Source: Kingdonia uniflora (Eukaryota > Streptophyta > Magnoliopsida > Ranunculales > Circaeasteraceae). From it: DNA of 64,000 nucleotides. The notes beneath the pieces were generated by a model. It was not told where the DNA came from. It did no database searches and saw nothing but the letters and a program-made list of their open reading frames with translations. Position numbers and translations under genes: made by a program. The DNA lies in NCBI GenBank assembly GCA_014058105.1, contig JACGCM010002893.1:1-64000 (forward strand). Direction: 5' to 3'. The first letter of the stretch is position 1, and the number at the start of each line of letters is the position of its first letter. Below, one piece after another: positions 57,243-64,000 of this stretch.

Positions 57243-58116
57243 CCCCAAGTGTAGCATAACTGGTGGTCAGAGTTTGAAGTAAGTGATCGTGGTGACCAAG
57301 CAGAGGTAAAGTGTTTGTATAAGTTGTTTTCTGGTGATCATGTAAGATGTTTTATGATGTTTGGGGTAGGTGGAGTGACAGGCTGCTTGTATGCAAGATA
57401 TCCGTCGGAGCTAGTGGTAGTTGTTGTATCAGGAAGCAGTGAAGGTCGACAAATTATTGGAGAAGGGGCTTCTACTCATATTGAAGATGATGAAGGGAAG
57501 GCTGGCTGGGAGTTCAGGGATCATGCGAGCTTACTGACCTTCTTGGGAATTGTTGTTGCTATTCTGCTACAGGAGCAGCTCCGCTGGAAGATATCTAACT
57601 TGAGATTCATTGAGTTTCTTAGGATATCATTAGCCCTGCTCTTGTCAGAGGAAATGTCATATTTTGACGAAAAGAGGCTTTGAATGTCATATTCTGGCAA
57701 AAAAAGGCTTTAATGTCAGATTTTGGTGACAAATAAACAGAAAACATGAGTTCGGATATTGAAGTCTATGTAAATTAGATGTCGAATGTAAGAGATGAAA
57801 TGTAAAGAGATGTAATATAATCAAAGGATGAAGTTATCGAATGTAAAATGTAACCATTTATAATAAATAATGCTATTTTCTTCGATTTCCTTATTCTTTT
57901 GTTTGTCGACTATATATTCGTAATATGTAAGTCATCGATGGTAAAATGTCGAACTAAAAATGTACATAAACTGATTGTTGCTTTGTCATAACATCTCGAA
58001 CATAGTTGACTGAGTGGGTACAGGAACGTATTTTGAGGTTGATTGATTTGACTAGGAAATTGTAAAGTTCCAAGGCAAAATTAATGTGGCTAGAATTTGA
58101 ATTTGACAGTGGAGGT
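57243..58116 (+). other. Region between TATA boxes 1 and 2, element C
   Basis: Contains a 122-codon open frame (57315-57683) with a hydrophobic middle segment and no recognisable domain. It could be part of a transcript from TATA box 1, but I do not call it a gene. Confidence 0.3.
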
Positions 58117-58124
58117 TATAAATA
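58117..58124 (+). promoter_or_regulatory. TATA box 2 of the antisense module, element C
   Basis: An exact TATAAATA within GGAGGTTATAAATACCC, 46 bases before the ATG of the short ORF at 58170. Confidence 0.45.
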
Positions 58125-58169
58125 CCCTTTTGTATTAGTAAAGGTGATCTATCTGTTATAAAGAAAAAA

Positions 58170-58364
58170 ATGGTGAAGATGAGATCCCAAGCTCGTAATG
58201 AGGTATATCGCCGTGTACAGACGAAGTATTGGGTATTGTTCAATCGGTACTTTGGCACTCGGGTTGCGAACGTGTACTTGGAAGATCTAAAGGAATTGAA
58301 TTATGAGGGTATGAGTGAGGGAGAGGCGAAAGATGTTGAGGAGGATTTCGAGTTTCGCTGTTAA
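58170..58364 (+). CDS. Short ORF of the antisense module, element C
   Basis: A 64-codon open frame, basic at the start and acidic at the end. It lies behind a TATA box and well upstream of the PF04195-type gene. The same layout occurs in element B (20676-21041). I recognise no domain. Downstream of its stop the frame has further codons with a charged, alanine-rich end (58380-58460), so the original ORF may have been longer. Confidence 0.35.
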   Translation: MVKMRSQARNEVYRRVQTKYWVLFNRYFGTRVANVYLEDLKELNYEGMSEGEAKDVEEDFEFRC

Positions 58365-58370
58365 CTTTAA

Positions 58371-58460
<90 letters not shown>

Positions 58461-58999
58461 TAAATGTTGTTTTATGTAGATGTATGGAGTTGTAATAATC
58501 AAAATGCTTTTGTTAATGAAATGAAAACTTATTATGTGGATGAATTGTCGATGTTACGAATGATTTGTCGAGCAATGTTGTACTTGTGAAAAAAATTAGG
58601 GATTAGTAAATGCATTAGCAGTTGTAGTTGGAAATGTCGAAAGAAATTTAAATATGAATGTTTGTCGAATGTGTGCCCTAGTTATAGGGATTTGTAGGTA
58701 AAGAATTAAATTGGGGAGAATGAGGAGAATAATTTATGACAAGGTGTGCTCCATTAGGTGAAAGTGTAAAGTATAAGGAAGATGATATACATCATCTTTT
58801 GGACAAGATGGGTGGTGCTCTGTTGAGTATGAATGTAACAGAAGAAATTCTTTGAGATATGGAAGGATTGGAGTAAGAATGTAGGGGTTTGTTGATGTGA
58901 AGAAGGAAAAAGGTCAAAGACATCGAGAAAAGACGAATGAGGTGTATTTTTGAGGAGTTAAAAGGTCGGAAGCGGTACGATGAACTATCACGTGGGATC

Positions 59000-59007
59000 T
59001 ATAAATA
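59000..59007 (+). promoter_or_regulatory. TATA box 3 of the antisense module, element C
   Basis: An exact TATAAATA within GGATCTATAAATAGTTCG. A likely first exon follows and ends in a donor GGTTAGTAAT near 59184. An acceptor (GATGTACAG) lies at about 59911, just before the ATG at 59926. Confidence 0.45.
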
Positions 59008-59925
59008 GTTCGAAAGTGGGCGACTGCTCATACTTTTCGAACTCAGAAAAAAAAATCTCCAATACAAATTGCTTGTGCCCATTTCAGAAGTTGTTGTGTA
59101 CAATTGGGAAGGAGGAGATCAGTGTCTTGATTGCAAGAGCAAAGCGAGCGAAAGAAAAGGATACGAAAGCAACGCGTAAACAAGGTTAGTAATTTGGAAT
59201 TTATGCTTTGTTTTGTGTTGTTCACGATTATGGTGTGCATAGATTGGTATGGATATGCATGGTGAGCGTAGGTGTAGAAGGAATTTGATTAAAGTTGATG
59301 GATTTGTAAGTAGTAAAAAGATATCTATTTTAGGGTTTGAAAAGAGACATCGCGATTAGGATGGTAATTAAGGGTTTGTGGGATGGGAATGGAGTCCTAG
59401 AGGTTTATAGAGGTGTTTTTGTGAGAGAGATTGGATAGATAAGTTGTGAGGAATGGAGAGAAGGATTGGCTGGTATCGCTGCCATTATGGCGCGATTGCG
59501 GAAAATGGGTTTTAATATAGCGAGATTGTCGGCAACGATCCTTGTTAGCTGGGACTCGGCCGAATTTTGTGCAGGGGAAGGCAATATCTCAATTTTGAAT
59601 AAAAGTGGTTTTGGCGGGAAAAATGGTTAACTACTTCTAGAATTAACTATCGATTACCTAAAATTTGACCAAAAATGTAAGATAATGTAGTTATTGATGT
59701 TTTTTAAAGAAAATAAACAAAAATTCATCGAGAACTGAATTAAGTAAGATGTAACTGATTAACGATAGTAGAATGTAATTCTAGTATTATGAGAATGATG
59801 TACTGGAGAGTAATCTCGACAGTAATATGAAGATGAACATATGAACCTATGAACATATATATGTATCAGATATGACAGATTCTAACTGTGATAAAAAATT
59901 AAAACTGATGTACAGGTTCTTTAAA

Positions 59926-62165
59926 ATGGCTAAACCAAATCAAATCGATGATAAAGAAATATACGAAAATCTTGAAGACGTAGAGCCCCTGATAATCGAT
60001 GTAACTACCTGTGCACAATAGTTAGGAGGTAGATATAGGGTTGGGTCGAGTAGTATAGATGTAGCTAGTGTGGACCAATTTTGAATGGCACCTAGGATTG
60101 TAAAAGTGTTTGATAGTGAGGATACTGAGATAGATGTGGATCACGAGCTTTAGGCTAGTGATCAAGAAGGTAGCGGGGGTGGGGAGGAAGATGTAGAGGA
60201 GGGTGAGGAGGCCTGTTATGGTGATGGTTTAAAGCTTAAGGAAATTTTGAGTTTCAATAGGAAGTACAGTATTCCTGGAGATATTAGGTTAGAGGAGTAC
60301 CAGTACGAGATGATAGACCAGGAAATACCCTTAGGTGGGATTCTGGTTCATCGAGAACCAATTAAGAAAGGGTTGCAGCTTCCCCTTCGAGCTTACCAGA
60401 AAAAGTTGATGAACTTTTTTGATGTTGCTCCTGGTCAGTTTAATCTAAATGTATACAACCTGTTTAGGGTATGTGGGGCGATAAATGGTCGACTTAAGAC
60501 AAGGGGGAAGGAGTTGATCATAGTGGATGATTTATGAGTGTACTACACACTGAAGATGAACCCGTCGAAGGTAGGCTATCCCTACTTGAAAAGGTTTCTT
60601 AAAAGACCGTTGTTCTATGACATGGTACCAACGGGAGGGCGATACAACGATGAACTTTTACTCATGTCTAGGAACTACGAGTTTGACAAGGAAGACCCTG
60701 GGGAGCCCTTAAAGAGAAATAATTTTCACCTAAGTTTACGGTTAGGTAACTTAAATGTCGATGTTTGTGTAACTGTGTATTTGTTGTTATTATAGCTTTG
60801 AAGGAGGATAACAGGAAGTCTGAAGTTAAAGAGGAGTTGTACAAGATAAGGAAGGGGTTCTTTGGTAGGATTGACAACCTTGTCATCGACCACGAACGAG
60901 TGGGTACCTTGTTTTAAGAGGCAGGATTGAAAAGGTCTAGGGCAAAAGGTGCAGAAGTCCCAGTTATTGATGGTAAAATGTCATTAAAGAACAAGAGGGC
61001 TGCAGAGAATAGTCTACCACTCGAAAATCCTTCCTTGACGGGGTACAATACGGATAAAGAGATAGATGCCATATTTGGAGAATATATGGATAAGAGGAAG
61101 AAGAAAAGGAGAGCGAGTGAAGATGTGTTTCCGTTGCTTTCGCACAAGAGGAATACTCGACAGTCGACAACGGAGGAGGTGGCAAAAACTGTGAAACCAG
61201 TTGCTGTGGCTGATGGGAGTTTACCACGGGGTTCGGAGAGTGTGGTCCCAAAGTAGAAGGTTGGTGGGGAGTTGTCGAAGAACAAGTTTGTTGTGGAGTC
61301 CGAGGTTGTGGTGCAGAATTCGATGGACGTGTATATATCGGGGATGAATGTGCTGGAGGAAGAAGTGGATGATTGCTTGGTGGGGGCTAAGAATTTGATG
61401 TCATTTCTCAGCGAGGGCCACTGGAACATGTCGAAGGTGAAAAATTGTTCTGCTTTATTGCGCTTAAAGAAACTGGTATGTCATTTGAATACTCAATTTA
61501 TGAATATAATGCATATTAAAAAGTTATTGACAGAGGCCAAAAACTGTATTATGGGAAGTAGTGACCTTGCAAATCAGGTGTTGGCGTACAAAAACATCAA
61601 AAAAAGATTTAACGAGGGAGAAAAAAGTGTTAATCGAAGATAAGAAGGAGTTGATCGCAACCTTTCATACCTACAAGTTGGTGGCCAAGAGGGCGAAGGA
61701 GGCTGCGCTTCGTGAAGCGAAGAAAGCTTGGGAAAAAGAAAAGTGGAGGCTTTGGAGTTGCAGAAGGCAAACTTCGAGAAGGATGTGAGGGAGCAGGTTG
61801 CCGATGCACGAAAAGCTATGGAACTGGAGCAAGGCAAGGTTCTTGAAGAGGTGAGGGCTCAGCTGAATGTAGAGAAGTTGAAGAGATGTAAGCAAGTGAG
61901 GGCCCATTTCTTTGGGCAGTACAAGGAATTGGAGGTGAGGAAAAAGCTTTATAAAGGGTTGGTGAAGTCTGGTGGTGCTGTCTTCGAGGATTCAAGTTCA
62001 GAAGACGAAGTGTCAGAGAATTTTGAAGGTCGTGGTAGAACGGAAGTCGCCGAAGATGCAGTGATGGCAGAAGTTGATGGTACTCGTCCTGAGGAGCAAG
62101 AAAATGTACATGTACTCGAAGCTGTTCTGAATGTGGATAAATTAATACCATCTCCTGTAGTGTAA
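59926..62165 (+). pseudogene. Antisense gene of element C, PF04195-type protein
   Basis: The start is the ATG near 59926, after a probable leader intron. Acidic stretches lead into the domain at 60247-60760: G-L-Q-L-P-L near 60370 matches G-L-R-L-P-L of element B, and a G-x-x-Y...L-F-Y block follows across a stop at 60535. A probable intron lies at 60746-60792 (GGTTAGGTAACTT to TTATTATAG). Then come a basic linker (KRSRAKG, K-K-K-R-R), a coiled coil (about 61570-61960) and an acidic tail (S-S-S-E-D-E). At least six in-frame stops and frameshifts near 61610 and 61735 break it. The function of this family is unknown. Confidence 0.65.
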
Positions 62166-62544
62166 TAAATTTGTGTAAGCGGTATCATAATTGTGGAAGT
62201 ATGTATAAATAGTCGGTGGTACCTAAGCCATTATTTTTGAGTGTGTGAATTACTATTTTGTTAGTTAATTGAAAGGTATTTTGCATATGTGAGTAAGTGA
62301 TGATATTCGATAAGAAGTATTCGTGTAATGTAAATGCAGGTTATAGCTTAATGGAAGGAACGCTTGTTGGCGTTATAGTAAATGTGGGCCATAAAATGGC
62401 AAGTAACTTCGAGTTGTACCAGTGTGTATCCTCGGTGGGCTACCTGGGTTTTGATTCGAGAAGTAAAAACAAAATTGTTTATTGTGTTTTATGAGTAAGG
62501 ATAGGAAAGTGAAGTATCCTATAATTGGATAATGTTTGCGTAGA
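62166..62544. other. Spacer between antisense gene and tandem repeat, element C
   Basis: No gene is supported. It contains another TATAAATA (62204-62211). The short frame 62297-62494 is probably chance. Confidence 0.4.
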
Positions 62545-63060
62545 TGTAATGATTTGTCGGGATGCATACTTAGAAAGTAGGGATCGAGATCAAGTTATAA
62601 TAGGAGAGATGTTTGATTATTTGGATGTATACTTATGAAGTATGGATCGAGATCAAGTCATAATATTAAAGATGTGTGACTGTCTGGATGAATACGTATG
62701 AAGTATGGATCGAGATCAAGTCATAATATGAAAGATGCTTGATTGTCTGGATGCATACTTATGAAGTATGGATCGAGATCAAATCATAATAGTAAAGATG
62801 TTTGATTGTCTGGATGCATACTTATGAAGTATGGATCGAGATCAAGTCACAATAGTAAAGATGTTTGATTGTCTGAAGGCATACTTATAAAGTATGGATT
62901 AAGATCAAGTCATAATAGTAAAGATGTATGACTGTTTGGATGCATACGTATCAAGTATGGATCGAGATCAAGTTATAATGGTAAAGATGTGTGACTGTCT
63001 GGATGCATACATATGAAGTATGGATCGAGATCAAGTCGATATAATAAAGATGGTATCAAA
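62545..63060 (+). repeat. Tandem repeat, exact 63-bp period, about 8 copies
   Basis: GGATCGAGATCAAG recurs at 62581, 62644, 62707, 62770, 62833, 62896 (as GGATTAAGATC), 62959 and 63022, always 63 bp apart. Each monomer contains CATACTTATGAAGTATG, a perfect 7-bp inverted repeat with a 3-base loop in the best copies. The array lies between pol and the antisense gene, the same slot as the 150-bp repeat in element A. Confidence 0.95.
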
Positions 63061-63097
63061 GAATGTTTATTAGAATTGTGGAAAACGGTTATAATTG

Positions 63098-64000
63098 TCA
63101 TCTGTAAAATTTTCTTAGTTGAGCAGTGTTCCATGGATATTCAAGTTGGACTTCGTCTTCTGTCATCAGCCAGTAAGTCCCGTTGTCTATTTTGTCATTG
63201 ACAATATAGGGCCCTTCCCAGTTTTCAGACAATTTGCCATAATTCTGTAGTCGAGTACTGTCTACAATACGTCGAAGGACAAGGTCACCAATACCAAACT
63301 TTCTTGGTTGAACTTTTTTGTTGTAGGCCTTTTTCAGTATGTCATGATATCGACCCAAGTTTGCAATAGCTTTGTCTCTTATTTCTTCGATCCAGTTAAG
63401 GTTACATATGAGACCGAGTTCATTGTCCTCATCTATTACATTCCTTCGAGCACTTGGTAGGTCAAGGTCTGAAGGGATGATTGCTTCAGTACCAAAGGCC
63501 ATCATGAAGGAGTACAATCGGTTGAAGTTTGAGGAGTAGTCTGGAATGCCCAGAGAACACTGAGAAGTTCATCGACCCATCTGCCTTTTTTATCATTGAG
63601 ACGTCTTTGTAAACCTGATTTGATACTCTTATTAATGGTTTCAGCTTGTCCATTACTTTGAGGGTAGTATGGTGTAGAGGTTAAGAGCTGTATTTTGTAC
63701 TTGTGTAGGAAAGCAAGTATTTTTTTACTAATGAATTGCTTGCCATTGATAGATCGTATCATTTGTGGCCAGCCAAACCTAGTGATTATGTGTTCCTAGA
63801 GGAACTTGATAATTGCATTATCATCAATTTAACACAAAGGAATTGTTTTGACCCATCTTGTGAAATAATCTGTGGTCACGAGAACAAACTTGTAATTCCC
63901 CAATCTTGGATGGAAAGTCCAATGATATCGATCCCCCATCTCTTGGATGACGAGAGGGCATTGCTAACATGCAAGTCGAGTGCTGAACATTTGATGTCTT
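63098..64000 (-). pseudogene. Integrase of element C, 3' part of pol
   Basis: On the minus strand, V-T-T-D-Y-F-T-R-W (about 63885-63859) gives the first catalytic aspartate. S-I-N-G-K-Q-F (63755-63735) replaces the usual D-N-G-x-Q-F, so the second aspartate is lost. Y-Y-P-Q-S-N-G-Q-A-E (about 63675-63646) keeps the glutamate. After a frameshift near 63510 the frame 63517-63098 holds F-G-T-E-A-I-I-P-S and the C-terminal G-D-L-V-L-R and E-G-P-Y blocks. It ends at the family's usual point. Stops near 63825 and 63795. The rest of pol lies outside the window. Confidence 0.85.

Noticed and set aside
57315..57683. 122-codon open frame as a gene
   Set aside because: No recognisable domain, no counterpart seen in element B, and it lies in promoter-like DNA. 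Left as an unexplained frame.
60914..61429. 171-codon minus-strand frame in the sense direction of element C
   Set aside because: It lies exactly over the basic linker of the antisense gene, is low complexity and has no retroelement domain. It mirrors the case at 18565-18972.
61574..61907. Minus-strand frames of 78-111 codons across 61574-62151
   Set aside because: They are shadows of the coiled-coil coding sequence on the plus strand; low-complexity Ser/Leu-rich composition arises from the reverse of Glu/Lys codons.
62545..63060. Regular repeats resembling a CRISPR array
   Set aside because: The whole 63-bp unit repeats head to tail with no unique spacers, and the context is a plant retrotransposon.

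Overview
The window looks like repeat-rich nuclear DNA of a plant, most probably a eudicot. It is AT-rich. It holds nested Ty3/gypsy and Ty1/copia LTR retrotransposons, hAT and Mutator-like DNA elements, and one intact single-exon BAHD acyltransferase gene with plant-specific motifs. I saw no prokaryotic or organellar features and no convincing rRNA or tRNA gene. Almost all other coding sequence is decayed transposon.

Layout. (1) 390-23195: a Tat/Ogre-like Ty3/gypsy complex with three LTR copies in one orientation. Element A (LTR1-gag-pol-tandem repeat-antisense genes-LTR2) carries a 1.57 kb hAT insertion. It is joined to element B (LTR2-antisense genes-LTR3), which lacks gag-pol. (2) 23196-27440: AT-rich DNA with no gene I can recognise. 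(3) 27440-33556: a BAHD pseudogene split by a 5.8 kb chromovirus-like gypsy element (D) with a perfect 5-bp target duplication. (4) 33557-36271: a LINE-type RNase H scrap and a 1.3 kb hAT deletion derivative with a perfect 8-bp target duplication. (5) 36349-37758 (minus): the intact BAHD gene, the only gene here likely to serve the host. (6) 38302-40456: a non-autonomous Mutator-like element and a small hAT element. (7) 40539-48535: another hAT remnant, itself split by a 7.5 kb copia element (E1). (8) 48536-49500: scraps that look like decayed exons. (9) 49600-56566: a minus-strand chromovirus integrase and LTR remnant split by a 6.5 kb copia element (E2). (10) 56567-57242: a 676-bp inverted repeat whose arms both contain a Tat LTR start. 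(11) 57005-64000: a second Tat-like element (C) on the minus strand, running off the right edge, with its antisense gene on the plus strand and a 63-bp tandem repeat.

How the parts relate. The most interesting system is the antisense module of the Tat elements. Elements A/B and C lie in opposite orientations and differ in sequence. Each nevertheless has, between pol and the 3' LTR, a gene transcribed against the element that encodes the plant 'putative gypsy type transposon' domain (PF04195 type), with plausible introns, a basic linker, coiled coil and acidic tail. Upstream of it lie a short ORF and several exact TATAAATA boxes. Antisense ORFs and 3' tandem repeats are known for Tat/Ogre elements; the split promoters, the short ORF and the LTR fusion in B are what I would follow up. 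Calls rest on translation and alignment by eye, without database searches.
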